A program made the translations under genes and the position numbers. The notes under the pieces were generated by a model that saw nothing but the letters and a program-made list of their open reading frames with translations, did no database searches and had not been told where the DNA came from. This document shows, in pieces, positions 1 to 8,605 of a stretch of DNA of 41,063 nt. Each line of letters begins with the position of its first letter. Within the stretch, counting starts at the first letter, position 1. This DNA comes from Geobacteraceae bacterium (lineage in GTDB: Bacteria > Desulfobacterota > Desulfuromonadia > Geobacterales > Geobacteraceae). The stretch is from assembly GCA_024281055.1 (NCBI GenBank), contig JAMXLF010000042.1, forward strand, positions 1 through 41,063, read 5' to 3'.

Positions 1-291
1 CTTGGGCACGGAGAGGCACCCCTCCTCCTCGTAGGTTTCCCCGGCAGCGTGGATGATTTCCGGGTTGATGGCGACGATGAGGGCCGGCGGCTCATCCTTG
101 GCGGAGACGTCGATGACGATCACCCGCTGGTGAACGCCGATCTGCGGCGCTGCAAGGCCGACCCCGGGGGCGGCGTACATGGTTTCCGCCATGTCCCGGA
201 CCAATTCGCGGGTCCTGTCGGTGATGACCGTCACCGGCGCCGATTTTTTCTTCAGCTCCGGGTCGGGATAGGTAAGGATTCTTTTGATCAT
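1..291 (-). CDS. def: Peptide deformylase, N-terminal part (cut by window edge)
   Basis: Cytoplasmic metalloenzyme that removes the formyl group from the N-terminal Met of new proteins. The 97 codons visible read [20 protein letters not shown] at the start, then the family motif I as [10 protein letters not shown] and motif II as EEGCLSVPK, where the Cys is a metal ligand. Motif III (HExxH) would lie beyond the window edge and cannot be seen. The ATG at 291 is preceded on the minus strand by AGGAAGG, a good ribosome binding site. It is divergent from the tautomerase gene at 536. Family assignment is firm; completeness is unknown. Confidence 0.93.
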   Translation of the reverse strand, partial: MIKRILTYPDPELKKKSAPVTVITDRTRELVRDMAETMYAAPGVGLAAPQIGVHQRVIVIDVSAKDEPPALIVAINPEIIHAAGETYEEEGCLSVPK

Positions 292-324
292 GACCTTCCT
301 GCAAGGGTTCATTAACTTTACTAC

Positions 325-352
325 TATATAAGATTTGGGGATAAAAATGCAA
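325..352 (-). promoter_or_regulatory. Candidate sigma70 promoter of def
   Basis: On the minus strand TTGCAT (347-352) and TATATA (325-330) are separated by 16 bp, and lie about 35-60 bp upstream of the def start. TATAGT with an 18-bp spacer is an overlapping alternative -10. The rest of the 244-bp gap to the tautomerase holds an inverted repeat with 9-bp arms (365-373 and 401-409) and no convincing gene. Confidence 0.4.
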
Positions 353-535
353 ATCATTCCTTCTACCGGCCACCTCGTCCCGGCGGCGCTCTTAACATAT
401 GTGGCCGGTGGGAAAGTTACCCCTTGACAAAATCCTCCCCATATGCGAAGCGAACAATAAGTAACGCGCCCGGAAACGGTGGCGGCAGGGCGTACGCGGA
501 TTCCCATCGGGCAATAAACCACCAGGAGGTTAACC

Positions 536-739
536 ATGCCGTACGTGAACATCAGGATCACCAGGGAAGGGGCGACCGCGGAGCAGAAGGCGGCGCTGAT
601 CAGGGGGGCGACCCAGCTCCTTGTGGACATCCTCGGCAAGAACCCGGCCACCACGGTGGTAGTTATCGACGAGGTGGAGACCGACAACTGGGGGATCGGC
701 GGTGAGTCGATCACGGTGCGGCGGCAGCAGGGGAAGTAG
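536..739 (+). CDS. 4-oxalocrotonate tautomerase family protein
   Basis: Small tautomerase of 67 residues, the usual size for the 4-OT family, whose members act as hexamers or related oligomers in the cytoplasm and convert enol to keto forms through an N-terminal proline. The sequence starts [14 protein letters not shown], so Pro is exposed after Met removal, and it continues with the family-like core [20 protein letters not shown] and NWGIGG. The ATG at 536 follows an excellent AGGAGG at 522-527. The gene stands alone and ends before a strong bidirectional terminator. The natural substrate cannot be told from sequence; many small members are of unknown physiological role. Confidence 0.9.
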   Translation: MPYVNIRITREGATAEQKAALIRGATQLLVDILGKNPATTVVVIDEVETDNWGIGGESITVRRQQGK

Positions 740-780
740 GGATACGGCGAAGGTGCCGCGTTCCTGAGAAAAATTCGGCA

Positions 781-813
781 CGAAAAAGGCCCGCATTATG
801 CGGGCCTTTTTCG
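781..813. terminator. Bidirectional intrinsic terminator
   Basis: A 15-bp perfect stem (arms 781-795 and 799-813, TTA loop) flanked by A- and T-runs. It separates the tautomerase (+) from the hemerythrin gene (-) and can terminate both. Confidence 0.85.
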
Positions 814-823
814 TCGCTGCGCC

Positions 824-1390
824 CTAGGCGGCCTGTTGCAAAGCCACTGCCTCGTGGCGGGCGACGAGCGCCGCGTAGCGTTCCTCAAAACCGACCGGAG
901 CGATCTGTTCCGCCCGAGCGTAGCCGGCGAGGATCTCGTCGCGTGCTTCCGCGGGGACGACCCGCTCGGCGAGGGGATAGAGGATCTCGTCCTCCTTGGC
1001 GATGTGCTCCCGCAGGAGTCCAGCGTAGGCGAGGGCATTCTCCGCGATCAGCCCCTCCTGGCCCGGCTGGCCGGCGAGGGCCGCCCGTGCCGCTTCCTCC
1101 ATGCCCCTGACAAAGGCACGCCCCTGGTCATGCTCCATGAGCATGGCAGCCACCGGGCTGTGCTCCCGGGGCATGCCGTTGGCTATGAGCGCCGCGAAGA
1201 GGATATCCTCCTCCTTGGCATGGTGGAAGCGGTCGGCGTAGGTACGGATGAAATCGACCCCGTCCAGGTAGAAGCGGTAGTCGGTATAGCTCCCCTCCGC
1301 GGTGCGCGGAGCGTTCCGCTCAAGGAGGGCGAGCATCCGCTTGATGAGGACGTGCTCGTTTACGAGTACTGCGGTGATGTCCCGTTTCAT
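824..1390 (-). CDS. Hemerythrin-like (HHE) domain protein
   Basis: 188-residue helical protein of the hemerythrin HHE cation-binding family, which uses a His/Glu-ligated di-iron centre to bind O2 or respond to NO and iron stress. Visible candidate ligands, in order, are NEHVLIKRM (His13), RFHHAKEEDILF (His-His and Glu about 56-61), EHSPVAAMLMEHDQGR (two further His) and REHIAKEDEILYPLAE (His and Glu about 129-134), the repeated pattern expected for this family. The start at 1390 lies 2 bp beyond the stop of the upstream Cys-rich protein gene, so the two are very likely cotranscribed. The operon context (DUF1858-like protein, FNR/HcpR-like box) suggests a role in nitrosative or oxidative stress. 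Confidence 0.88.
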   Translation of the reverse strand: MKRDITAVLVNEHVLIKRMLALLERNAPRTAEGSYTDYRFYLDGVDFIRTYADRFHHAKEEDILFAALIANGMPREHSPVAAMLMEHDQGRAFVRGMEEAARAALAGQPGQEGLIAENALAYAGLLREHIAKEDEILYPLAERVVPAEARDEILAGYARAEQIAPVGFEERYAALVARHEAVALQQAA

Positions 1391-1392
1391 GG

Positions 1393-1848
1393 TCAGTTCC
1401 TCCGTTCGCCGTCGATACCGATGATGATCGTTTCCAGGGGAATGTCCTTGCCGGAGAGGCCGAGGGCCTGCTTCACCATGACGTCGAGGCCGCGGCAGCA
1501 GGGGACCTCCATGATCGCCACGGTGATGCTCTTTACCGCGTTCTCCCGGAAGATGGTCGCCAGCTTCTCAGCATAGCCGCCGGTCTCATCCAGCTTCGGG
1601 CAGGCGATGGCGAGCGCCTTTCCCTTCAACAGTTCCCGGTGGAAGCTCCCCAGGGCGAAGGCGACGCAGTCGGCGGAGATGAGGATGTCGCTGTTGGCGA
1701 AATAGGGGGCAGTGGGGGGGACCAGGTGGAGCTGGACCGGCCACTGCCGCAGTTCCGACGGCGTATTCGCAACGGTCCCGCCGGTCGTTTCTTCCCGTTC
1801 GATTACCCGTGCCATGCTGCCGGGGCAGCCGCAACCCAATGTGCTCAT
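1393..1848 (-). CDS. Cys-rich protein of the stress operon, probable Fe-S or redox protein
   Basis: 151 residues. The N-terminus has a closely spaced Cys pair (GCGCPGSMAR), and further Cys occur at SADCVAFA, IACPKLD and EVPCCRG. The segment LHLVPPTAPYFANSDILISA followed by IACPKLDE resembles the C-terminal half of short 4Fe-4S ferredoxin-like proteins common in anaerobes, but the classical CxxCxxC ferredoxin repeat is absent, so cluster binding is uncertain. The ATG at 1846-1848 has a GGAGAA ribosome binding site upstream. It lies between the DUF1858-like gene and hemerythrin on the minus strand and probably shares their promoter. Exact function unknown. Confidence 0.65.
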   Translation of the reverse strand: MSTLGCGCPGSMARVIEREETTGGTVANTPSELRQWPVQLHLVPPTAPYFANSDILISADCVAFALGSFHRELLKGKALAIACPKLDETGGYAEKLATIFRENAVKSITVAIMEVPCCRGLDVMVKQALGLSGKDIPLETIIIGIDGERRN

Positions 1849-1919
1849 GATCTGTTCTCCTTTTCCTCTTTTTGTTGTCGCAAAGCTTCGCTTTAGCTGG
1901 TTACGTTCCCTGGTCCTCG

Positions 1920-2135
1920 TTACCGGCCTGCCAGGTAGTCGTTGATTTCCCGTTCGATCCGTGCCTCGTCCTCTTTGGCAAGACCGTGGATTGCGACCAC
2001 GTCCTTGAGGAGGCAGATACCCACCTTGCAGGTGACGCAGCCGATGTCGTACTTCTGGAGGATTTCGCCGATTCCGGGGTGGGCTGCGATCACCTCCTGG
2101 ATTGCCTGGTTGTCGATGTTGCCGTTCAGTTGCAT
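1920..2135 (-). CDS. DUF1858/DUF542-like small redox-disulfide protein
   Basis: 71-residue protein with the core EVIAAHPGIGEILQKYDIGC, then VTCKVGICLLKDVVAIHGL. A Cys followed by CxxxxxC on a short helical domain is typical of the DUF1858/ScdA N-terminal family, found in hybrid-cluster-protein-associated and iron-cluster repair proteins. The ATG at 2133-2135 is chosen over an in-frame start 10 codons upstream because GGGAGG sits just ahead of it. First gene of the minus-strand stress operon and closest to the FNR/HcpR-like box at 2192-2205. The link to NO or cluster repair is inferred from family and neighbours. Confidence 0.75.
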   Translation of the reverse strand: MQLNGNIDNQAIQEVIAAHPGIGEILQKYDIGCVTCKVGICLLKDVVAIHGLAKEDEARIEREINDYLAGR

Positions 2136-2191
2136 GTAATCCTCCCGTCTTCGTGATGATTCCACATTACCCCTTCCGGCGGTATAACCAT

Positions 2192-2205
2192 ATGACGTGG
2201 GTCAA
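2192..2205 (-). promoter_or_regulatory. FNR/HcpR-like operator upstream of the hemerythrin operon
   Basis: On the minus strand the site reads TTGAC-CCAC-GTCAT, a near-perfect dyad (one mismatch from TTGAC-N4-GTCAA), about 57 bp upstream of the first gene. CRP/FNR-family regulators, including HcpR-type nitrosative stress regulators of delta-proteobacteria, use such sites. Assignment to a specific regulator is inference. Confidence 0.45.
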
Positions 2206-2232
2206 AAAAGCGGGTTTTGCGAGAATGCGTTT

Positions 2233-2260
2233 GTAGGGGCGACCGGCCGGTCGCCCCTAC
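2233..2260. repeat. 28-bp perfect palindromic intergenic repeat
   Basis: GTAGGGGCGACCGG followed directly by its exact reverse complement. It lies between the hemerythrin operon and the endonuclease gene with no terminator-like T-run. Such GTAGGGGCG palindromes resemble dispersed REP-like elements of anaerobic proteobacteria. Confidence 0.7.
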
Positions 2261-3015
2261 TATGATTGACAGGTCGACACGTCCCTCTTTGTCGTTGCAA
2301 AGTTGGTTAGCAGCCGTTACAGTGTGATGGGCAGTCCTCAGAAGAAAGGGGTCGGGGCATGGCTGGAGGGGTGAAAAGGAAGAACGGGAGAGGCGGCATG
2401 GAAAAGCTGCTTCTTGAGATATTCGACCGGCTGTTCCGGCGCTACGGCCCCCGGCGCTGGTGGCCGGCGGAGACCCCCTTCGAGGTCTGCGTCGGGGCGA
2501 TCCTCACCCAGAATACCAGCTGGGGCAACGTGGAAAAGGCTATCGCCAACCTGAAGCGGGCAAAGCTCCTCTCCCCGGAGGCGCTCCGCGACACCCGCGT
2601 CGAGCAACTCGCCGAGGTCATCCGGCCGGCCGGCTTCTTCAACGTCAAGGCGAAGCGGCTCAAAGGTTTCATCGACTGGTTTTTCGCCCGCTACGACGGG
2701 AGCCTGGAACGGCTCTTCGCCGGGGAGTGGCCGATCCTTCGGGAGGAGCTCCTGGCGGTTCCCGGCATCGGTCCGGAGACCTGCGACGCGATCCTCCTCT
2801 ACGCCGGTGGCAAGCCCTCATTCGTGGTGGACGCCTACACGCGGCGGCTTTTTGCCGGCCTCGGCCTGGTGCGGGAAGATATCGGGTACGAGGAACTGCG
2901 CGCCCTCTTCATGGAGAACCTCCCGCCCGATCCTCCCCTTTTCAACGAGTACCATGCTCTCATCGTCGAGCACGGCAAGGAGCACTGTCGCAAGCGGCCC
3001 CGCTGTCCGGGGTGT

Positions 3016-3954
<939 letters not shown>

Positions 3955-3959
3955 GTGGA

Positions 3960-4523
3960 TCATCCCTCCGCGAAGACTAGGTCGAGAAACTGCTTGAGGA
4001 TGGCCGCGGTGAGCCCCCATACCTCGTCGTCGCCGCAGGTGTAGAAATAGACCGGATGGGATCGTCCCTTCCACGTCCAGTCCTCGGCCCGGAATATCTC
4101 CGGCCGCAGGAGGTGGGCGAGGGGAACTTCGATCAGCCGCTCGATCTCCAAGGGGTTGGCCCGGAGCGGGTAGTTGGCGGGGAACTCTCCGACGAAGGGG
4201 GTGACGAGGTAGTTGTGAATGGAGTAGAAGTCGTCGAGGACGCCGAGGACCTCCACGTCGGCCGGGGCGATCCCCACCTCCTCCCAGGTCTCCCTCAGAG
4301 CGGTCTGAAGAGGACCTTCATCCCCGGGCTGACAGACGCCGCCGGGAAACGAGATCTCCCCCCGGTGGTGGTTGAGGTGCTCGGTCCGCTTGGTGAAAAG
4401 GACGTGGTACTCACCTTCCTTGTAGAAGAGGGGCAGGAGGACGGCAGCGGGGACCGGTCCGGGAGCCATCGGCACCCGCGTGTGGGCAGCCAGTGCCTTT
4501 CTGATTCTTGCTTTCAGATCCAT
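3960..4523 (-). CDS. Nudix hydrolase, CoA pyrophosphatase (NudL-like)
   Basis: 187 residues. The Nudix box is complete: GG-x5-GDEGPLQTALRETWEEVG, containing REtwEEvG for metal binding. LNHHRGEISFPGGV just before it is the UPF0035/NudL-type signature of CoA and acyl-CoA pyrophosphatases, so the likely reaction is cleavage of the CoA pyrophosphate. The ATG at 4521-4523 has only a weak GGA ribosome site. It follows rpe by 77 bp that hold an inverted repeat, and precedes the diguanylate cyclase in the same minus-strand operon. Substrate preference is a family inference. Confidence 0.88.
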   Translation of the reverse strand: MDLKARIRKALAAHTRVPMAPGPVPAAVLLPLFYKEGEYHVLFTKRTEHLNHHRGEISFPGGVCQPGDEGPLQTALRETWEEVGIAPADVEVLGVLDDFYSIHNYLVTPFVGEFPANYPLRANPLEIERLIEVPLAHLLRPEIFRAEDWTWKGRSHPVYFYTCGDDEVWGLTAAILKQFLDLVFAEG

Positions 4524-4537
4524 AGAATCCGTTCAAG

Positions 4538-4594
4538 GTTCAAAGTTCAAGGTTCAAGGTTTTAACGTCGAACCTTGAACATTGAACTTTGAAC
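4538..4594. repeat. Large inverted repeat of GTTCAA units between rpe and Nudix genes
   Basis: 24-bp arms (4538-4561 and 4571-4594) differ at one position; each arm is itself built of GTTCAA-type units, and an extra unit lies at 4531. It lies inside an operon, so the transcript carries a long hairpin there; it has no good terminator T-run. Confidence 0.75.
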
Positions 4595-4600
4595 TGTCTT

Positions 4601-5266
4601 TTATAGTATCGGTTCTTTTGCCCGTCGCTTGAGCTCGGCGATGGTGGCGGCGTAGTCGGCGCTGCCGAAGACGGCGCTCCCGGCGACGAAGACGTCCGCG
4701 CCGGCGTGGGCGATCCGGTCGATGTTGGCGATCTTGACGCCGCCGTCCACCTCCAGCTCGGTCTCCAAGCCCCGCTTGTCGAGGATGCCTCGCAGGGCGT
4801 GGATCTTCGGGAGACATGCCTCGATGAACGACTGCCCGCCGAAGCCGGGGTTGACGGTCATGAGGAGCACCAGGTCGAGTTCGTCGAGGATATAGTCGAG
4901 GTGGTGGAGCGGGGTCGCAGGGTTGAGGGAGACTCCGGCTCGCTTGCCGTGCGCCTTGACGAGCTGCACGGTGCGGTGTAGGTGCCGGGTAGCCTCGGCA
5001 TGCACCACGATGATGTCCGCTCCGGCCGCGGCGAAGTCGGGGATGTAGAGGTCGGGGTTCTCGATCATCAGGTGGACGTCGAGGGGAAGATCGGTCACCT
5101 TGCGCACCGCCTCCACCACGAGGGGGCCGATGGTAATGTTCGGCACAAAGTGGCCGTCCATGACGTCCACGTGGATGTAGTCGGCACCCGCCGCCGCCAC
5201 TGCCCGGACCTCGTCGCCGAGTCGGGAGAAGTCGGCGGAGAGGATAGAAGGGGCGATCTTTTTCAT
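4601..5266 (-). CDS. rpe: Ribulose-phosphate 3-epimerase
   Basis: Interconverts ribulose 5-phosphate and xylulose 5-phosphate in the pentose phosphate pathway; cytosolic TIM barrel. 221 residues, the normal size. Visible signatures: [16 protein letters not shown] with the strand-1 Ser/Asp, [16 protein letters not shown] holding metal-binding His and catalytic Asp, [23 protein letters not shown], and EVDGGV with the second catalytic Asp followed by [13 protein letters not shown] for phosphate binding. Start at 5266 is set by an ideal GGAGGT ribosome site; an upstream in-frame ATG at 5278 lacks one. It lies 39 bp after rsmB and is probably cotranscribed with it. Confidence 0.96.
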   Translation of the reverse strand: MKKIAPSILSADFSRLGDEVRAVAAAGADYIHVDVMDGHFVPNITIGPLVVEAVRKVTDLPLDVHLMIENPDLYIPDFAAAGADIIVVHAEATRHLHRTVQLVKAHGKRAGVSLNPATPLHHLDYILDELDLVLLMTVNPGFGGQSFIEACLPKIHALRGILDKRGLETELEVDGGVKIANIDRIAHAGADVFVAGSAVFGSADYAATIAELKRRAKEPIL

Positions 5267-5305
5267 GTTAACCTCCAAGCATAGGTCCGATAGGTCTTAT
5301 TGGAC

Positions 5306-6658
5306 TTATACTGAGCTTTTCTTAAGCCGGGCGGCGAAGAAACCGTCCATCCCGTGCCGGTGCGGCCAGCTGCGGAAGCAGCCCCGCTCGGTGAAGAGTT
5401 CCCCCCACGCAGGGAAGAGCTCCCGTAAATCTTCTAGCACAAAATCGTGTCGCTGAGAAAGAAAATCGTCTACCACCGCCTCGTTCTCCTCCCGGTCCGG
5501 GGAGCAAACCGCATAGAGGAGGGTGCCTCCGGGCGCGACCCGCTCCGCGGCGTTCACCAGGATTTTCTCCTGCATGGCGGCAAGCCGAGGAAGGTCGGTA
5601 GGACTGCGCCACCACTTCCCTTCGGGATGACGCCTGATGACGCCGAGCCCGGAGCAGGGGGCGTCGACCAGGACCCGCTCGTAGCGCCGGTCCTCCAGTT
5701 TTTCCAGCGGTCCCGACGCATCGAGGGGAAGGGTGGTAATGATGGCTACGCCGAGCCGCTCCGCGTTCTCCCGGATGAAGCGGAGCTTCCGCTCGCCGGC
5801 ATCGCAGGCGGTGACCGACCCCCGGTTCTCCATGAGTTGGGCAAGGTGGGTCGCCTTACCGCCGGGGGCGGCGCAAAGGTCAAGTACCGCCGCGCCGGGC
5901 GGAGGAGAGAGGAAACGGGCGGCAAGCTGCGACGACTCGTCCTGGATCATGAAGAGTCCCTCCCGAAAGCTGGGAAGCTGGGCCAGGGAGCCGGCGGCCG
6001 CGAGGTGGAGACCGTCGGGGGAATAGCGGGTGGGGGAGACCGTTCCCCCCTCGGCAACAAGCCTTGCCGCGAGTGTCTCGCGGGAGATGCGCAGGGTGTT
6101 CACCCGGATAGTAAGAGGCGGGGGGGCTGCCATGGTCTCGGCGAGGCGCTCCGCCTCCGCAGAGCCCAGCTGGGCGAGCCAGCGCTCGGCAAGCCAAGCC
6201 GGGTGCGAGTAGCGGGTTGCGAGAAAGGCGGCTGGCTCCTTCTGCCGGTCGGGGTAGGTGATCGCCTCTCGTCCCCGGTCAGCGCTCCGCAGGACCGCGT
6301 TCACGAAGCCCGCAGCCCGCGGCGCCAAGGCCTTGGCCAGGTTAACCGTCTCGTTCACCGCCGCGGAGACCGGCACCCGGTCGAGGAAAAAGGCCTGGTA
6401 GAGGCCGAGCCGCAGCAGCACGAGGACAGCCCTTTCCAGCTTGTTCACCTTCTGCCGGGAGAAACGGTCGATAATAAAATCGAGGGTCCCCTGGCGGCGG
6501 AGCACGCCGTAAACGAGCTCGGTCAGAAGCCCCCGGTCCGGTCCCGCCAGGGTTCCCGTGGAGAGCTCGCGGTCGAGGAGGATGTCGGCGTAGGAGTGTT
6601 CCTTCTCGATGCGCATCAGAATGTCGAAGGCAACGCGGCGGGGATTGGAAGAGGTCAC
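5306..6658 (-). CDS. rsmB: 16S rRNA m5C967 methyltransferase RsmB
   Basis: 450-residue rRNA methyltransferase. The N-terminal NusB-like RNA-binding domain (about 1-140: RRVAFDILMRIE, LLTELVYGVLRR) is followed by a Rossmann SAM domain with motif I VLDLCAAPGGKATHLAQ, motif IV VDAPCSGLGVIRRHPE and motif VI YAVCSPDREENE. The Cys in each of the last two are the conserved catalytic and helper cysteines of RNA m5C methylases. Translation appears to start with GTG (6656-6658), with AGGA eight bases upstream. It leads the run rsmB, rpe, Nudix, REC-GGDEF; htpX lies upstream, beyond a 246-bp gap containing a large palindromic repeat. Confidence 0.94.
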   Translation of the reverse strand: MTSSNPRRVAFDILMRIEKEHSYADILLDRELSTGTLAGPDRGLLTELVYGVLRRQGTLDFIIDRFSRQKVNKLERAVLVLLRLGLYQAFFLDRVPVSAAVNETVNLAKALAPRAAGFVNAVLRSADRGREAITYPDRQKEPAAFLATRYSHPAWLAERWLAQLGSAEAERLAETMAAPPPLTIRVNTLRISRETLAARLVAEGGTVSPTRYSPDGLHLAAAGSLAQLPSFREGLFMIQDESSQLAARFLSPPPGAAVLDLCAAPGGKATHLAQLMENRGSVTACDAGERKLRFIRENAERLGVAIITTLPLDASGPLEKLEDRRYERVLVDAPCSGLGVIRRHPEGKWWRSPTDLPRLAAMQEKILVNAAERVAPGGTLLYAVCSPDREENEAVVDDFLSQRHDFVLEDLRELFPAWGELFTERGCFRSWPHRHGMDGFFAARLKKSSV

Positions 6659-6671
6659 GTGAGTATCCTAA

Positions 6672-6797
6672 GGGGCGGGCGCGGTCTTCCGCCCATCTCG
6701 CCGCCGTGTCCTCGAAACCCTGCCTCAACGTAGCGCTGCTACGCCTCGGCACGGTTTCTGTGGGTTGACGACGAACTGGACGAAATCTCGCGCCCGA
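6672..6797. repeat. Large imperfect palindrome, copy A of a dispersed family
   Basis: Near 126-bp dyad centred on GTAGCGCTGCTAC, with outer arms GGGCGGGCGCGG and CTCGCGCCC and internal matches such as CGAAACC/GGTTTC. It shares the core and long-arm design with the elements at 16195 and 33978. It occupies most of the htpX-rsmB gap, which holds no gene. Confidence 0.7.
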
Positions 6798-6904
6798 TTG
6801 GCAAAACCTACCAAATCCGAAATTATAAAGCAAAAAGCGCGGTAGCGGGAGAAAAAGCATTTCCCCTTTCGTCCTTCCGCGCTTCAGCCTTACGCACTAT
6901 ACTA

Positions 6905-7759
6905 TCAGCTCCGCGGTCCGTAGGCCATCGCCTCAAGTCTCCGCACCCGCTCCTCGATGGGGGGGTGGGTGGAGAAGAGGGACATGAGGCCGCCGCCGGT
7001 GAGGGGGTTCACGATGAACATGTGGGCCGAGGCGGGGTTGGCGTCCATGGGGATCTGGCGGTTGGCCATCTCCAGCTTCCGCAGGGCATTGGCCAGAAAG
7101 AGGGGATTCCCCGAGACGGTCGCGCCGCCCCGGTCGGCCTCGTACTCCCGGGCGCGGGAGATGGCCATCTGGATCAGCATGGCGGCCAGGGGGAGGACGA
7201 TGGCCATGACGATCAGGCCGATGGCCCCTCCTCCCTCCTCATCCCGGTCACGGCCGCCGCCGAAGATGGCGGCCCACTGGGCCATGTGGGCGAGGTAGGC
7301 GATGGCGCCGGCGATGGTGGCGGCAATGGAGGAGATGAGGATGTCGCGGTGCTTCACGTGGGAGAGCTCGTGGGCCATGACCCCCATCAGCTCGTCGCGG
7401 GTTAATATCCGCATGATACCGGTGGTGGCGGCCACGGCGGCGTGCTCGGGGTTCCTCCCGGTGGCGAAGGCGTTGGGAGTTTCCGAGTCGATGATGTAGA
7501 CGCGCGGCATCGGGGTTCCCGCCTGGGCTGCCAGCTGCCGCACGAGCCCGTAGAATTCCGGGTAGTCCGACTCGGTCACCTCGCGGGCGCCGTACATGGC
7601 AAGTACGATCTTGTCGGAAAACCAGTAGGAGACGAAGTTCATCACCCCGGCCATGACCAGAGCGAAGGTCATCCCCGACCGCCCGCCGATGGCGCCGCCG
7701 GCCATGACCAGCAGGACCGTCATGAGGGCCATGAGAAAGGTTGTCTTGAGTGTATTCAT
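6905..7759 (-). CDS. htpX: Membrane zinc metalloprotease HtpX
   Basis: 284-residue M48 peptidase for quality control of inner-membrane proteins. Two N-terminal membrane segments (about 8-24 and 28-46) precede the cytoplasmic catalytic part with the zinc motif HELSH at 130-134, preceded by DELMGVMA; two more hydrophobic stretches follow (about 142-160 and 175-195), and EYEADRGGA supplies the third zinc ligand Glu. Length is typical (280-295). Start at 7759 (MNTLKTTF) chosen with AGGAAAG upstream; a longer reading frame to 7828 would run into the promoter. A near-consensus promoter lies at 7818-7846. Confidence 0.95.
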   Translation of the reverse strand: MNTLKTTFLMALMTVLLVMAGGAIGGRSGMTFALVMAGVMNFVSYWFSDKIVLAMYGAREVTESDYPEFYGLVRQLAAQAGTPMPRVYIIDSETPNAFATGRNPEHAAVAATTGIMRILTRDELMGVMAHELSHVKHRDILISSIAATIAGAIAYLAHMAQWAAIFGGGRDRDEEGGGAIGLIVMAIVLPLAAMLIQMAISRAREYEADRGGATVSGNPLFLANALRKLEMANRQIPMDANPASAHMFIVNPLTGGGLMSLFSTHPPIEERVRRLEAMAYGPRS

Positions 7760-7817
7760 GGTATCTGTCTTTCCTCGTGTTGGTTTGAGTAGTTGCCGGC
7801 ATTCACCGGCAAACTTC

Positions 7818-7846
7818 ATTATAATCACTGGCGGTCAAAAGCGCAA
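7818..7846 (-). promoter_or_regulatory. Sigma70-type promoter of htpX
   Basis: Minus strand TTGCGC (7841-7846), 17-bp spacer, perfect TATAAT (7818-7823), about 60 bp upstream of the htpX start. Confidence 0.6.
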
Positions 7847-7930
7847 GGGGGGGAGCGGTACCTTGACGCGGGCCGAAGATACAGTAAGCTTTTACTGACG
7901 GAGCATATTTTCGGAATGGAGGCGAGATAC

Positions 7931-8497
7931 ATGGCAAACGCGATTACCTGGGAATCCGAACTGAACAAGGCCCTCGCCCGGGGGCAGGCGGAAAAGAAGC
8001 CGATCCTCCTCGACTTTTTCAATCCCGGCTGAATCGGCTGCAAACAGATGGGTGCAGTTACGTACCCCGATGCGAGAGTTGCCGAGTTCGTCGCCAGCCG
8101 GATGGTGCCGCTGCAGGTGCCGGCGGACAGTCCCCTGGCCGGCGACTTCAAGGTGAAATGGACCCCGACCATCGTGATTCTCGACTATTACGGTAAGGAG
8201 CACCAGCGGACCGTCGGCTTCTTCCCTCCCGAGGAGTTCGTACCCAACCTCCTCCTTGGCATGGGAAAGATCGACTTCGACATCGACCAGTTCAATGACG
8301 CCATCCTCAACCTTGACCAACTGCTGGCAAAGTTCCCGAAGAGCGATGCCGCGCCGGAGGCGATCTATCTGCGGGGGGTCGCCCGCTACAAGAGCAGCCG
8401 CAACGCCGCGCCGCTCAAGGAAGCCTATGAGAAGCTCAGGGCTGAGTATCCGGCCAGCGAATGGGCCAAGCGGGCCGAACCGTACGGCCTGCTCTGA
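7931..8497 (+). CDS. Thioredoxin-fold selenoprotein (in-frame UGA read as Sec34)
   Basis: A single 188-residue protein is interrupted by one TGA at 8030-8032. The residues before (KKPILLDFFNPG) and after (IGCKQMGAVTYP) form a continuous thioredoxin-like strand-motif-helix, with the TGA where the first Cys of CxxC belongs, giving U-I-G-C. The usual cis-Pro region follows (KVKWTPTIVILDYYG), then a helical tail of about 85 residues with TPR-like pattern (about 105-188). ATG at 7931 follows GGAGG. A stem-loop just after the UGA and selA at 13259 in the same window support Sec insertion. Read conventionally this would be two hypothetical ORFs, 7931-8032 and 8048-8497. Its reductase partner is unknown. 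Confidence 0.9.
8030..8059 (+). promoter_or_regulatory. Sec UGA codon and candidate bacterial SECIS hairpin
   Basis: UGA at 8030-8032 is followed after 3 nt by GGCTGCA (8036-8042) pairing with TGCAGTT (8053-8059), seven pairs including two G-U, around a 10-nt loop. Bacterial SECIS elements sit just 3' of the UGA inside the coding region and vary widely in sequence; the exact fold here is uncertain. Confidence 0.5.
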
Positions 8498-8522
8498 GAG
8501 CCCTGTTGGGTAGCGTGAACGG

Positions 8523-8557
8523 AAAGGGGTGGCGCGGGATGCCATCCCTTTTTGTTT
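8523..8557 (+). terminator. Intrinsic terminator after the selenoprotein gene
   Basis: 11-bp stem (8523-8533 with 8541-8551, one G-T pair), 7-nt loop, then TTTTTGTTTT. Confidence 0.8.
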
Positions 8558-8605
8558 TGCACCGGCGCCCGCTTTGTGTTATTGGAAATCAATAAGGCAA
8601 ATATC

